A stretch of DNA of 64,000 bases from Cupriavidus pinatubonensis (GCF_019602855.1 NZ_CP080768.1:1-64000), one strand, 5' to 3'; positions 1 to 9,730 are shown, numbered from the stretch's first letter. Notes: generated from the sequence alone by a model not told the origin. Numbers and translations: made by a program.

Positions 1-90
1 GCCGTAGGTAACCAACTCGGCGCGGGCCACCCCGACGCCAATGAGAATCGCTCCTCCCAAACCGCCCATTATCCTAAGCCACAACTTCAT
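1..90 (-). CDS. Start of an exported protein (partial, runs off the window)
   Basis: Only the first 30 codons lie in the window. They begin with MKLWLRIMGG and contain a hydrophobic stretch followed by VARAELV, which looks like a Sec signal peptide with cleavage after ARA. An AAGGA Shine-Dalgarno sequence lies about eight bases before the ATG. The gene begins 27 bases after the end of the pilV reading frame, so it is probably the next gene of the pilus operon. In R64-type clusters a lytic transglycosylase or a recombinase may occupy this neighbourhood, but nothing visible here identifies the protein. Confidence 0.6.
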   Translation of the reverse strand, partial: MKLWLRIMGGLGGAILIGVGVARAELVTYG

Positions 91-117
91 GGTCATCTTT
101 CCTTATAGACAGCACGA

Positions 118-1460
118 TCAGTAGGAGCAGCCCGTTGTCACAGTGCCGACCAACTGACCGCCAATGTTCCAAACGTCATTCCCGCTATACCATCCAGCGG
201 GTGAAACGGCGCTGGCCTGGGCCGCCCAGTACCACCCGCCGTCGTTCATCCAGAAGTATGTGCCCTCAATCGGCGGCAGCACATTGCCGGTCACGTTCAC
301 CATTTGCTGCTTGGGTGTATAAAGCGCCCACGGCGTGCCTCCAGGACAGTTGTCCTTGCCGACGGTCCACCCATCGGTCACGTTATCGAACTTGCGATTG
401 ATCGTCATGCTGCCAAACGCCGCGCTCAGTCGGCGATAGACACCACCGCGGCAGATAAATCCGACGCTGTTTGCGTCGCTCATGACCTGGTCGGGTATCG
501 AGCATGGCGCGCGCCGTCGACAATGCCATTGAGGGCATTGCCGACCGGTTGCCATTTCCCTGCGTAGCAAAGTACAAGGCCCGCACTCGTGGTCTGATTG
601 CGTCGGACTGACCCTACTTGCGCTGCGGTGCAGCTGGAGTTCGGCACAGCCAGCGCCATGTGGAAATTCTCACCATTGACGACCGCATCCTGCGTCGTCA
701 AGAGGTTCGACACCGTAGCTCTTGACGTGTTGGTGTCCTGCGCTTGCAGCGTCGTGGCCGTTACGGTCTTCGCATTGTTGATGTCCTGGTTGTTCATGTC
801 GATCGCGGTGTTCATGCGATTCAACTCGGGACGCCCAGGAATAGCATTCCGCCACAGATAGTCGCCGCTTCCGTCGCCATCAGACGAGAAAAGTGCCGTG
901 GCCACGTGGCCAGCGCCAGGGGCCATGCCAAAGTCACTGGCAAGCGAGCCCCACTGGCTATCCGCCCCGCTGATCAAGTTTGGATTGCTCGGAGCAATAT
1001 AGCCCCCCGCCCCCCTCTGCATCCGAGCGATCCGGAGCGCGTTCTTTGGGCTCATGGCGGTCCCCCCAGAGGTGACCACCAGCGCCTCGAGCTTTGTAGC
1101 CGTCGCGCTGGGCCTGCGCACCACAATGTTGTAGCTCTGCCCGTAGGGAGTTGTCGCGCTCAAGCCAGCGGGGATGTAGCCTGCGTTCTGCACTGTGGCA
1201 AAGGGGATGGAGATAGGGGTTGTCCCGCTCAGGGACGCCGTCACCGTCCCGATGTTGTCATCGAGGTACTTGCGTGCCCCCTTTGCGACAAGCAACTGCT
1301 GATCAGCGGCGTTCCGGTTGACCAGCTCGTCGGCATAGTCGCCCAGCATGGGCCACATCAGGGCGAACAGTGACCCGATGATTGTCAGGGTGACACTAAG
1401 CTCAATGAGCGTGAAGCCTTTCAAGCGGCGCCGGACCATAACCTTCTTTGGAGCATTCAT
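118..1460 (-). pseudogene. pilV: Type IVb pilus tip adhesin PilV, one frameshift
   Basis: The N-terminus has a prepilin signature: a basic leader, then KGFTLIELSVTLTIIGSLF, a class III signal cut by a prepilin peptidase before a hydrophobic helix. The middle is Asn/Thr-rich, as in R64 PilV, and holds a paired-cysteine segment ending LVLCYAGKW. The continuous frame stops at 480, but the next frame continues as a Trp/Tyr-rich domain with further cysteines (ICRGGVYRRL, NGGWYW-like, TTGCSY) to 118. The phase change lies near 505-515 and corresponds to one missing base. Restoring it gives a protein of about 447 residues, normal for PilV. PilV selects recipient cells during liquid mating. The start overlaps the stop of the upstream ATPase (ATGA), so the two are translationally coupled. 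Whether the frameshift is real or a sequencing error cannot be told here. Confidence 0.75.
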
Positions 1461-2426
1461 GCTGTCTTTAGAACCTGAGACGTTGCACCGCGGCGGGCCT
1501 GGTGGTCAATCTCATTGTCTAGCGTCTGGAGCTTGTTCTCCCGGATCTTGCTTCGGATAGCCAGCCCGTCCTCCCCGGTGCAGGACAGCGCCCGCACGGA
1601 AAGCTGGCGGCCGCCATTAGGAAGCAGAATCATCGTCTGCCAGATCACCATTGCTATGCCCAGGGACAACAAATAGCGCATGCCCTCGCTGCTCGAGGTT
1701 GGGGTCGCCGGAGCCCGCAAGAATTGCGAGCTTCTCCAGTGCCTGCGGCCCTGACCCTGCGTGAATCGTCCCAAATATCAGTTGCCCGCTCGCCGAAGCC
1801 CGCACAGCCTCCGCCGCCGCGGCACCGTCGCGGATCTCACCAACGACTACCATATCGGCCTGCATTCGCAGGGCGCGCAGAAGCGGCTCGTGATATCCGC
1901 CAGTGAGCCGGCTCGCCGGAACTGGAACATGTACCCATCACCATGAGCACCGGACAGCTGCTGCTCGATCGGATCTTCAACTGTTACCGCCACACCGCCC
2001 TTCATGTGCAGGCGCTGCACGACCGTGCTGAACATAGCGGTCGACTTCCCCACCCCAGGCTCGCCGGCAAACAGAACCAGCCCCCTGAGGCCTTCAGCCA
2101 ACAGATTCACTGCGACGTGCCGCGGCAGCCCAAGGTCCCTGGAATGGCCTGAGGGATCGCCTCGAACTGACGCAGAACAAACAGGACCTGCCCGGCGTGG
2201 TCCTCCTGGGCGGTGACCCGGTACAACCGTCGTCCTCCACGATCGCGAACTCGGGTATGCGAGTCTCGCTGTACGTTGTTTGGCAGCGCAGTCGGACGTC
2301 CTCCAACTGCTCTTTGATCGCAAGCGGTGCGACGTCCACACGCCGCGCGGAGCCGCCAAGATTCTTCAGTAGCGCTACGTTCGGGTGCAGATACAGATCG
2401 AGAAAAGTCAGATCCCCGAGTCTCAT
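1457..2426 (-). pseudogene. PilT/VirB11-family ATPase with four frameshifts
   Basis: Pieces of one ATPase lie in successive frames. The order is: N-terminus MRLGDLTFLDLYLHPN; a short piece YRVTAQEDHAGQVLF; the P-loop piece AGEPGVGKSTAMF with VEDPIEQ; the Walker B/switch piece VVVGEIRDGAAAAEA with GTIHAGS; and a C-terminal piece EGMRYLLSLGIAM ending LKTA. The phase changes fall near 2225, 2138, 1884 and 1702. Three look like one missing base and one like one extra base. Correcting all four gives 972 bases, exactly 324 codons, which supports one ancestral gene of about 323 residues. AAGGA precedes the ATG. The family powers pilus extension or retraction. Since PilQ is already the assembly ATPase, retraction is a reasonable guess. 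R64 has no such gene between pilS and pilV. Confidence 0.7.
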
Positions 2427-2494
2427 AGGTCCATCCTTCAATGCCAAAGCCAGGGCCGCGCCTCTCAAAAGCGTGACCTGCCCGGAAGATGAGC

Positions 2495-3053
2495 TTAGAC
2501 GTCGGAGGACGACCAGATCAGTGTCGTACGGGCGGCCGTTCCGCAGAGGGTTCGTCGCCGTAGCCGTCGAAACCGTCGCCATATCGATCGTCGCTGTCGC
2601 GCCGACACCCACAGAGCGAGCGATGCTCTTCTTGACGCTTGTCACCAGCTTGCGGCATTCCGCATTCGGAATGTTCGTTACAGCGACCGTCACCGTACCG
2701 CCGCTATCGATGGTCGCAAGGGTGTAGGTTCCCCCATACGAGTTCATCAGGTTACCGCCAGTGATCGTAATGTTCGCTGGAACATTGCGCTGATCCTGCA
2801 GCGCCTGAACCAGGTTGGCAGATGCAGGGTAGCCCTGAGACGTTCGGATATCCCGTAGCGATGCAAAGAGGTTCTGGATGTTGGTGGATTCCTCGAGCGC
2901 CGAGCTCTTGACGACCGCAGTATTGCTGAGACCTCCTGCGAGCGTGTAGATCAAGACGGCGATCCCGATCACGACCATTAGCTCGATCAGGGTAAAGCCA
3001 CCCTCAGCTGGACGGCCGCGGGATGTCAAACGCCGATGAACGTTCTTCTGCAT
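2495..3053 (-). pseudogene. pilS: Type IVb major pilin PilS, frameshifted near the end
   Basis: The leader is basic and the processing site is clear (EGG, then FTLIELMVVIGIAVLIY). The body is a Ser/Thr/Ala-rich globular pilin with one cysteine in the NAECRKL segment. The frame as read continues past the pilin into the next gene, to 2094, which gives an odd fusion. Dropping one A of the pair near 2551 instead gives an ending TTLCGTAARTTLIW followed by SSSDV and stop at 2495. That supplies the second cysteine expected for the C-terminal disulfide. The precursor would then be about 185 residues, typical of PilS. The chosen start has GAGG six bases upstream. Pilin subunits are cut by a prepilin peptidase and assembled by PilQ and PilR. 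The apparent fusion to the ATPase is therefore judged an artefact or mutation. Confidence 0.75.
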
Positions 3054-3142
3054 TGCTTTCCTCTCCATAAATTGTTTCCGCGCGACTGCGGAGGACTGAA
3101 TTATATATTGCGTAGCTACAGGGTGCGCCGCGTTTTATAAAG

Positions 3143-4231
3143 CTATCCGAGAGAGCCGATGGTGCTCTGGATCAACCCGAATATCCCCGCAACCATCAGA
3201 ACGAGCAGCCCGCCAGCGATGGCGATGCCAACCCCCAGCATGTAGCGGCCAATCACCTTAACGGACGCGAGTGATTTTTTCATCCATGCATCAGCGAAGA
3301 GCGACATGCTCTCTTCGAAGCCGTCCACATCCGAAACTGCGCGCAGGATTTGGACAGCCCGGGGATCCGGGAACTCATATCCGGCCGTATGCATTGCTTC
3401 GCCCAGTGTCTTCCCTTGATTGATCCCGTGCAGAATGGCCTGGATTCGAGTCTTCAGCCAGGGCCCGCCCTCCTGAGATAGCATCAAGAGGGCGGCGTTC
3501 ATCTGGATGCCGGCCTTGAGCATCACCGACATGTTCTTGAGAAAGCCAGAACCGTGCAGCGCGCGATAGAACGACCAGGGAGGGACCTTGTCCAGGTAGA
3601 ACCGGAGCTCAGATTTACTGAGATTCGGGATCGACCATGCGATGGCACCAGCAATAAACGGCACGGCAAACACGACGGTCCAATAGTCATTCACCATGCC
3701 GGCCACCTGATTCAGCAGCGTTGCGGCGCCATCCCATCGGTCGGGCGGCGTTAGCTTGGACAGCTTCGGGACCAATACAGCCGAGATCATGTAAAGCATC
3801 CCGAAAGCAGAACTGAGCAATACAAGCGGATACGCCATGGCACCGAAAATTGTCCCCAGCATCTCGCCTTGCGCCGCAAGCATCTCGGCAACTACCGTAA
3901 GCTGGTCCTCCAGGTTGCCCGCCTCGTCCCCGGCTTTCACCAGGGCGACCTCCTGGGGCGAGCCCCAGCGCTCCAACGCTTCGCCGAGGGATTTACCCTC
4001 ACGCGTCGAGTGCATAATGTCCGCCAGCATCACCGCGGCTGGACGCCCAGGCCGCCGGCCCTCGTTTGATTCGACGACATAGAGGCGGTCGAGCGCAGTC
4101 ATAATCTGCAAGCCCATACGCAACATCAACGACATCTGGTTGTAGAAGTCGATTCGGGCTTCAACGCCAATCGCCCGTTTGGCTCTCCAGTGTTGCAGGT
4201 GGTCCCAAAGGTCCTCTACCCTATCAAGCAA
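3143..4231 (-). CDS. pilR: PilR, inner-membrane platform of the type IVb pilus (GspF family)
   Basis: The 362-residue protein has two GspF-like repeats. Each is a soluble helical segment (such as MLRMGLQIMTALDRL and MSVMLKAGIQMNAALL) followed by hydrophobic helices. Membrane segments are visible near residues 135-160, 190-210 and 335-358. GspF/PilC-family proteins form the inner-membrane core that couples the assembly ATPase to pilin polymerisation. The gene follows pilQ with a ten-base gap and precedes pilS, the R64 order. It is intact, unlike the next three genes of the operon. Confidence 0.9.
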   Translation of the reverse strand: MLDRVEDLWDHLQHWRAKRAIGVEARIDFYNQMSLMLRMGLQIMTALDRLYVVESNEGRRPGRPAAVMLADIMHSTREGKSLGEALERWGSPQEVALVKAGDEAGNLEDQLTVVAEMLAAQGEMLGTIFGAMAYPLVLLSSAFGMLYMISAVLVPKLSKLTPPDRWDGAATLLNQVAGMVNDYWTVVFAVPFIAGAIAWSIPNLSKSELRFYLDKVPPWSFYRALHGSGFLKNMSVMLKAGIQMNAALLMLSQEGGPWLKTRIQAILHGINQGKTLGEAMHTAGYEFPDPRAVQILRAVSDVDGFEESMSLFADAWMKKSLASVKVIGRYMLGVGIAIAGGLLVLMVAGIFGLIQSTIGSLG

Positions 4232-4240
4232 TTTCGCTCC

Positions 4241-5896
4241 TTACGCAGCACGCAGTCGGCCGCTAGTGCCCAGCGGGGTGCCGGCAATGCCAAGCATCCG
4301 TAGGTCAGTATCGAGCGGCGACACGTCCGCCTCGCCGTCCCGCGGATCCACTTCGCCAGCGTTAATCCGCCGGATCAGTGCTTGGCATTTGGTCAGTCCA
4401 CCCATTTCGATAACCCAGTACTTCCTGGCTGCGATCTTGCCCGCATCCCGGTATATCTCCATGAACCTCCCAGTGGGCACAACCGTCTCGGCAATCAGTA
4501 CCCGATCAATCGTGCCGTAACGACATTTCGGGCAGCCCGGGCCACGCAGCCTAATTCGCGTCGGATCGCAAAATCGTTCAATTCGTTCATTCAGATCCTC
4601 GGGTAACTCGTGTTTGTGCTCCGCATACTCCAGCGCGCAATGCGTGCATACCAGCTTTGTAAGCGACTGATTCACGAAGCCGGTTGAAAGCATCGGGTCT
4701 AGGATCAAGGTTCGATCCAATCCCAGATCGATTAAGCGCTGGGGTACGGACGTAGCATCGCTCGTGTGCAGCGTTGTCCAAGCTACATGCCCAGTCAATG
4801 CAGCGCGATACGCCGCGGCGGCAGACGCCTGGTCTCTTGTCTCCCCGATCATCAGCACGTCGGGATCCTTGCGCAGCAGATCCGAGATACCAGTCGACCA
4901 GGCCCGGGATATCTGTTCTTCGTTGGGACCTTCAGCGTTAAGCGGCGTGGCCAATACCCCTTCTGGCGAGTACTCCGGCGGATCCTCGATGGTAATGACG
5001 CGAATCCCCTTCGGTCGGCCACGGGACCCCGGTTGGCCCGTTGTTGCCATCCGCTGCCGGCCTTCTTCCACGGTCTCCCCCATAATCACTGAAAGGGTGA
5101 GCGACTTGCCGGAGCCAGTAGCCCCAGACACGATGTTGATCCCATAGCGGGAGCGTCGCATCGTCTGGAGATCCTCGATCTGTTCGGGAAAGAAGCGGAG
5201 CGCAGCGACCGAGTTGGCCGCGTTACGACTTCTGTACAGAAGCCGGATCACCATCATCATGCCCCGATCGGTCGGCCTGGTGCTGACTCGGGCGCCGTAC
5301 AGTCCCATCTGTTTGACAAAGGCGGAGCTGAGCCGTGCGTCCTGGCTGCGCGAAGGCTTGAACGTCTCGTCTGCCACGTCGCACATCGAGTGGTAGATCG
5401 ACGACATCAAGTCACGGACGTGTTGGCCGGACAGTTGATAGAACTCATACAGATCACCGTCCGGCCGATACTCGATGTATCCAACGTCGTCATGTACCAC
5501 CAGGTGGATATCGGAGGCCTTCTCGACGACGGCCTCCTTCACGTATCCAATCACCTCCGCTTGCCGGTCGGTCGCCTGCACCTCCCGGCGCACCGGGTCT
5601 CCAATGCGATTGGAGCCGGACAACTCGTTGTACAGAAGCTTCAGCTCCGAGAACCCGACTTCCCGCGGGCGAATTGACCCGACACCCTGCGCGCGGACTA
5701 GCTGCTGGTAGCTCAACACGTGCGGGTCCAGCTGCTTGCCGGCCAGCACATGCAGTACACCATCGCTCGTCAAACATAGAAGTTCGCGAGCGGCATCATT
5801 TGCGGGGTACTTGCCGCTTTCCGAGGACCACGCCAGCACGCCGCGCTGGCGCGCCTCGACGATCCTGGAGTGAGCCTGGTCTCTCGCTTTATCCAT
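4241..5896 (-). CDS. pilQ: PilQ, assembly ATPase of the type IVb pilus
   Basis: The 551-residue protein belongs to the GspE/PilB secretion ATPase superfamily. Visible motifs are the Walker A loop SGATGSGKSLTL (about residue 258), the VITIEDPPEY segment, Walker B with DVLMIGETRD (about 349) and the following TTLHTSDA histidine region. The C-terminal part holds two cysteine pairs, CTHC and CPKC, about 40 residues apart, as in zinc-binding GspE-type ATPases. It hydrolyses ATP in the cytoplasm to drive pilin polymerisation through PilR. The N-terminal region lacks an obvious membrane segment. It lies between pilP and pilR, the expected place. Confidence 0.92.
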   Translation of the reverse strand: MDKARDQAHSRIVEARQRGVLAWSSESGKYPANDAARELLCLTSDGVLHVLAGKQLDPHVLSYQQLVRAQGVGSIRPREVGFSELKLLYNELSGSNRIGDPVRREVQATDRQAEVIGYVKEAVVEKASDIHLVVHDDVGYIEYRPDGDLYEFYQLSGQHVRDLMSSIYHSMCDVADETFKPSRSQDARLSSAFVKQMGLYGARVSTRPTDRGMMMVIRLLYRSRNAANSVAALRFFPEQIEDLQTMRRSRYGINIVSGATGSGKSLTLSVIMGETVEEGRQRMATTGQPGSRGRPKGIRVITIEDPPEYSPEGVLATPLNAEGPNEEQISRAWSTGISDLLRKDPDVLMIGETRDQASAAAAYRAALTGHVAWTTLHTSDATSVPQRLIDLGLDRTLILDPMLSTGFVNQSLTKLVCTHCALEYAEHKHELPEDLNERIERFCDPTRIRLRGPGCPKCRYGTIDRVLIAETVVPTGRFMEIYRDAGKIAARKYWVIEMGGLTKCQALIRRINAGEVDPRDGEADVSPLDTDLRMLGIAGTPLGTSGRLRAA

Positions 5897-5904
5897 ACTG
5901 ACCT

Positions 5905-6576
5905 TTACTGTGCCCGCGCTTGGGGCGCTGTGGCAGCGGCCGCAACGTTCCCGTAGAGCGGCCCTTGGCCGATGGTTGCCGGCACCATCACCGGTTGCGT
6001 CAGCGGAGCACTTGGAAGGCCGATGCGCGGCGCTCCGGCGGGGACCCCGGCTGGGACCGTTAGAGCCGGAGGCTGAGTCGATGGAGCGGCCGGACTGCCG
6101 GTGTGCATGCTGGCGTACTGCAGTCGTGTCTGCTTCTTACCGCACCTAACCGACACTCCGATTTCCGGGACGTCCGAGACGGATTCGACACGGCAACTCG
6201 AGCCGCGCAGTCGGTCGCCGGAGCTCACCTCACCCTCCTGGCCGTCCGTGTATGTCAACACGGCGTACAGCTTGCCGGTGTCGCCAGCCGAGATGCGGGC
6301 TACCACGGGCAGTGTGTCTCGGCGCGCAGTCTCGGCCGTGGCCAGCATCTTCGCCCGCACCGACGCACCTTGCAGCGCCTCGAGCTCCTGCTGCTTCTTG
6401 GCAAGCTTGAGTTGGGCGTCTACTAGCTGATCCTGTTGTGTGATGCTCGACCACACGGCCAGCGTGCGCTGCTGCGCCACGACTTCGGCAGGATCTTCCT
6501 GCGCGGCCGTTGACGGCAAGGCAAAAGTTGCGCCGGCTATCAGGGCAACAGCGGACAGCAGATTACTTCTTTGCAT
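5905..6576 (-). CDS. pilP: PilP, periplasmic type IV pilus biogenesis protein
   Basis: The product is about 223 residues, beginning MQRSNLLSAVALIAG with a signal peptide cut near PSTAAQ. A helical, probably coiled-coil stretch (QLKLAKKQQELEALQ) follows. A small beta domain contains two cysteines around RGSSCRVES and VSVRCGKK, and the tail is Pro/Ala-rich. This layout matches PilP of IncI-type pili, which links inner-membrane PilO to the secretin. The ATG at 6576 is preferred because it gives a clean signal peptide; a longer in-frame start exists. The start lies inside the end of pilO (14-base overlap), so translation is probably coupled. Confidence 0.8.
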   Translation of the reverse strand: MQRSNLLSAVALIAGATFALPSTAAQEDPAEVVAQQRTLAVWSSITQQDQLVDAQLKLAKKQQELEALQGASVRAKMLATAETARRDTLPVVARISAGDTGKLYAVLTYTDGQEGEVSSGDRLRGSSCRVESVSDVPEIGVSVRCGKKQTRLQYASMHTGSPAAPSTQPPALTVPAGVPAGAPRIGLPSAPLTQPVMVPATIGQGPLYGNVAAAATAPQARAQ

Positions 6577-7975
6577 ACACGACTCCATTAATCGTCCATT
6601 GCAGGACACCTTGCTGGCTGGCTCCAGAGGCGTCACCCGCACTGGTTGAAAGCTTTACCTCAGTGACCACCATCCCCGAGCCCAACAACGGTCCCATGAC
6701 CTGGTCAATCGGGAACGGACTGGTTACAGAGAATGTGTACTCATTCCACCAGGGGTCCGGCACCTGGGCTTGCGCCTCACCAATGAGCTTGACAAGGGTC
6801 GGCGGCGGGGGTTGTTTTGGCAGCTCGGCCTTCTTCGTGAGCTCGGGCACCTTCATCGCGTTCAGCCGTTGGAAGTGCGAGTTCCACGCGATCTCCGACT
6901 GCTCCGACGTCGGAAGGGCGACCTCGCCACGGGGCGCCATGGGCTCCTCTGGCATCACCGGCCCGCTGGCGGTCCCCACCTCAGGCGCGACGCTGACGGA
7001 CGGGAACTTTCGTCGAGCTGCTACCAAGAACGAGTCTTCGCTCGCACCAGGCGTGCGCCCGTAGGCGACGCTTATGCGATTGCCGTCGCACGTCACGGTA
7101 GTGAAGCGCCAGCCCTCAATCACGACTGGGATTCGATCCTCCGCCAGGATCGCAGTCATGCACCGGCTAACCACGGTCTTACCGGCCGGCTCATTGGGCC
7201 ACTGCGGGATAGGGGCCATGCTCTTGACCTGCGCGATGGCAGCAGCTCGCTCTTTCTCTAGGTTCGCGGATTCCCGCGCGGCAATCAGTGCAGCCTGCCT
7301 CGCCTCCTCTTCCTGGCGGGCGATGGTGAGGTGGTGCTGTACCATCGAGGCGGCCAAAGCAACCACCGCTGTGCCGCCGTAGATCACCAGCTGGCGTTTG
7401 CTAATGTCCGGCGTGGTCGAACGAACTGGGTAGCCTTTCCCGCGGCCCGCACGAGATCGTTGAACCGACCCTGGACTCAGTACCGTGTCCAGACTCAGGC
7501 TTTCTGCCGTGGCCAGGAAGGTGGGCGGCGCGTAGATCTTCGCCCAAGGTCGAGCGACGATCTCACCAAAGCGCGAACGAACATCGCTCTCGCTACCCAC
7601 GACATCAGCCTCGGGAACGATCGCGCCATTGTGAACACCGCCCATCACAAAGGTGCGCTCGGTCACCTGAAACACCCCGAGCCACGACGTGCCCAACAGG
7701 TCAGCAAGCGTCGGTACCAAGGCCTGTGCCTTCCGCAGCGGACGAGTGCCTGTGGTGGTCACCACGTAACCGATCTGCGTCATCGCACCTTCACGCAGTA
7801 CGAACTGGCGTAGTCCGTATTGCTTCGTAAAGGCTTTGACCTCGCGCATGAACCCCTTCGGCTTCGAAGCAGACTGCCAGAGCAAGCCGACAGCGTAGGC
7901 CGTTCCACCGACCGTGATGACGTCCGTGGTAGCCGATAGAGTTGCCGTGCGAGTGCCCCGCTTTACTGTCGCCAT
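6563..7975 (-). CDS. pilO: PilO, inner-membrane pilus assembly protein
   Basis: The 470-residue protein has a soluble N-terminal half of about 200 residues and a single membrane helix around VIYGGTAVVALAASM. A charged helix rich in Glu, Ala and Arg comes next, then a C-terminal periplasmic domain. This is the domain plan of PilO from R64-like type IVb pilus operons (TcpD-like in other systems). In those systems it forms an inner-membrane complex with PilP and PilN. The assignment rests mainly on domain plan, size and position between pilN and pilP, because the family has weak sequence motifs. Confidence 0.78.
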   Translation of the reverse strand: MATVKRGTRTATLSATTDVITVGGTAYAVGLLWQSASKPKGFMREVKAFTKQYGLRQFVLREGAMTQIGYVVTTTGTRPLRKAQALVPTLADLLGTSWLGVFQVTERTFVMGGVHNGAIVPEADVVGSESDVRSRFGEIVARPWAKIYAPPTFLATAESLSLDTVLSPGSVQRSRAGRGKGYPVRSTTPDISKRQLVIYGGTAVVALAASMVQHHLTIARQEEEARQAALIAARESANLEKERAAAIAQVKSMAPIPQWPNEPAGKTVVSRCMTAILAEDRIPVVIEGWRFTTVTCDGNRISVAYGRTPGASEDSFLVAARRKFPSVSVAPEVGTASGPVMPEEPMAPRGEVALPTSEQSEIAWNSHFQRLNAMKVPELTKKAELPKQPPPPTLVKLIGEAQAQVPDPWWNEYTFSVTSPFPIDQVMGPLLGSGMVVTEVKLSTSAGDASGASQQGVLQWTINGVVYAKK

Positions 7976-7984
7976 GTCCGTCCT

Positions 7985-9718
7985 TTACTCGACGTTCACG
8001 GGCGTGATCAGAATGACCATCACGTCCCGCGTAGTCTTGCGAGACTGGTTTCCGCCCAGGAGCCAGAACCGCGCGTCACCCGTGCCGCTGCGAGACGTGT
8101 CGTCGCCCATCTGCTCGAAGCCGGACAGCACCCACGTCTGGCCAGCCTTGAGTTTCACTTTCTGGCTGAGAATCCGGTTATCAAGATCGGGCGCTTCCAT
8201 CGTGGCAGTGCCAGCGTTGATGGTGCGTAGCTGCAGCAGCGAGTTGATGTTGACATCGTACTCAAGCAGCAGATCCTGACCATCCAGCAACAGTGGCAAC
8301 AAGGACATATTGAAGCCAGTGGTGAAGTTCCCCGGCACGAGTGACACCTGGTTGCCGACATTGGAGACGGCCGTGCTCGACGTGCTCGCCACGTAGGTTT
8401 GCTGCCGGCCGACCTGGAGCGGCGCAACCTGAAGGTTTGTGGTCGTCACCGATGCCGTCGTCACTGTCGACACGCGGCCTTGCGTGGACAAGGCGTCGAT
8501 CATTGCCTTGGTGCCCGCCCATGGGCTGGTCGGACTGACAATCCCCACAGAGGCCGATCCCCCCCCGGTCGGCGCAGAGAAAGCCGATTTGAAGTTGATG
8601 CCATACTTATTGAGCGCAGTGTAGACGGCATCCCAGTTCAGGCCCACGCTATCCTGGTCGTTCAAGCTCACCACGAACGCCTGCACGCTCAGCGTAACCT
8701 GGCGGGTCAGCCGCTTGTTCTCAGCCTTCAGGTACGTTTCCACCCGTGCGATTCCGTCTGCACGGTCGGTAACCGTAATCGACATCGTCGCCGGATTGAA
8801 GGTGGCGCTGCCTAAGCTCGGCGTAACAAGGGAAGCGAGCGTCTTCTGCATCCCATCGACCATGTCCGTCTTGACATCGATCTTGGTTGCTTGCCGGCTG
8901 CCTGCCGAGTCGAACTGGTTCGAAGACGTAGCACCACCACCGGTCGTGCCCGAGCTGCCGTTCGTCTTACCCGATTGAACCGTCGTGTTGATCTCGATCT
9001 TCCCCGGCAGGACATCAAGAGTGAATACTCGCGTGTCGATGTAGTAGATCGTGATCCCGCTGTCGTCGACTTTGTAGCCGAGGCCGAGCTTCGCCGTCAC
9101 GATATCGAGCAACCCGCGTAGCGGGCGGCCGCGCCATTGCACGCCGGTAATGAGTCCGCCTGTCCCTCCCATACGCGGGGCCGCGGCGGGACCATTTGAC
9201 AGCGCGATGGCGTTGCCACCCCCGGCGGCGTTCAGGTTCGGTGACGGCAGCGGGCCACTGGCCGGCGCCCCGTTGGAAGACGGTGCAACTGCCGGGCGCG
9301 CTCCACTCAGGTGCTGCAGCGCATCCTGGGTAACTTTGATCGTTACCCCGCAACGCCTGGTCATATCGTCGGCAAACTCTGAGATCGAGGTCGGCGCGAA
9401 GGGAGTGAAAGTCACCTTGCAATCCAGCCCGCTCTTCTCACCCTGGCTGGTTCCCGTACCTGCGGGGATGGGCGTGTCATCAACGTACAGTCCCTTCCCT
9501 TCTCGGATAGCCGAGAATTGAGAGGCCGGGCCCTTCTGGGCTCGCATTCCAGAAGCTAAGGCCGCAGCCTGGTCGGCCATCTCCTTGCCCTTGTCCATGC
9601 CTTCACTGACGCGCTGCAAAGCGCAGCCGTTGGCCAGCAGCACTGTCGCCAGCGCGATCGCGCCAAGGCGCGCCGCGCGAGTTTTGGCAGAAAGCTGCCC
9701 TTGAGTGTTGTGCTTCAT
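7985..9718 (-). CDS. pilN: PilN, lipoprotein secretin of the type IVb pilus
   Basis: The 577-residue protein has a lipoprotein signal ending ATVLLANGC, which places the cysteine at the +1 lipidation site. The N-terminal half carries the secretin N-domains; the stretch around SISEFADDMTRRCGV is typical. A Gly/Ser-rich linker separates them from the C-terminal secretin pore domain, which contains a VxxP-type stretch and ends in a strand-rich region with GQTWVLSGFEQMGDD. Secretins form the outer-membrane channel through which the pilus extends. Low-complexity stretches (GSSGTTGGGATSS) sit between domains. It is 12 bases downstream of the PilL/TcpQ-like gene. Confidence 0.9.
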   Translation of the reverse strand: MKHNTQGQLSAKTRAARLGAIALATVLLANGCALQRVSEGMDKGKEMADQAAALASGMRAQKGPASQFSAIREGKGLYVDDTPIPAGTGTSQGEKSGLDCKVTFTPFAPTSISEFADDMTRRCGVTIKVTQDALQHLSGARPAVAPSSNGAPASGPLPSPNLNAAGGGNAIALSNGPAAAPRMGGTGGLITGVQWRGRPLRGLLDIVTAKLGLGYKVDDSGITIYYIDTRVFTLDVLPGKIEINTTVQSGKTNGSSGTTGGGATSSNQFDSAGSRQATKIDVKTDMVDGMQKTLASLVTPSLGSATFNPATMSITVTDRADGIARVETYLKAENKRLTRQVTLSVQAFVVSLNDQDSVGLNWDAVYTALNKYGINFKSAFSAPTGGGSASVGIVSPTSPWAGTKAMIDALSTQGRVSTVTTASVTTTNLQVAPLQVGRQQTYVASTSSTAVSNVGNQVSLVPGNFTTGFNMSLLPLLLDGQDLLLEYDVNINSLLQLRTINAGTATMEAPDLDNRILSQKVKLKAGQTWVLSGFEQMGDDTSRSGTGDARFWLLGGNQSRKTTRDVMVILITPVNVE

Positions 9719-9730
9719 GCTGTGCGGGTG

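Noticed and set aside
1..1460. Shufflon (invertible pilV ends) with recombination repeats
   Set aside because: No clear 19-base sfx-type repeats or alternative C-terminal segments were found, and no recombinase gene lies in the window.
2094..3053. Apparent PilS-ATPase fusion protein
   Set aside because: Removing one A near 2551 gives a normal pilin end with its second cysteine and a stop at 2495, and the ATPase has its own ribosome-binding site and ATG at 2426.
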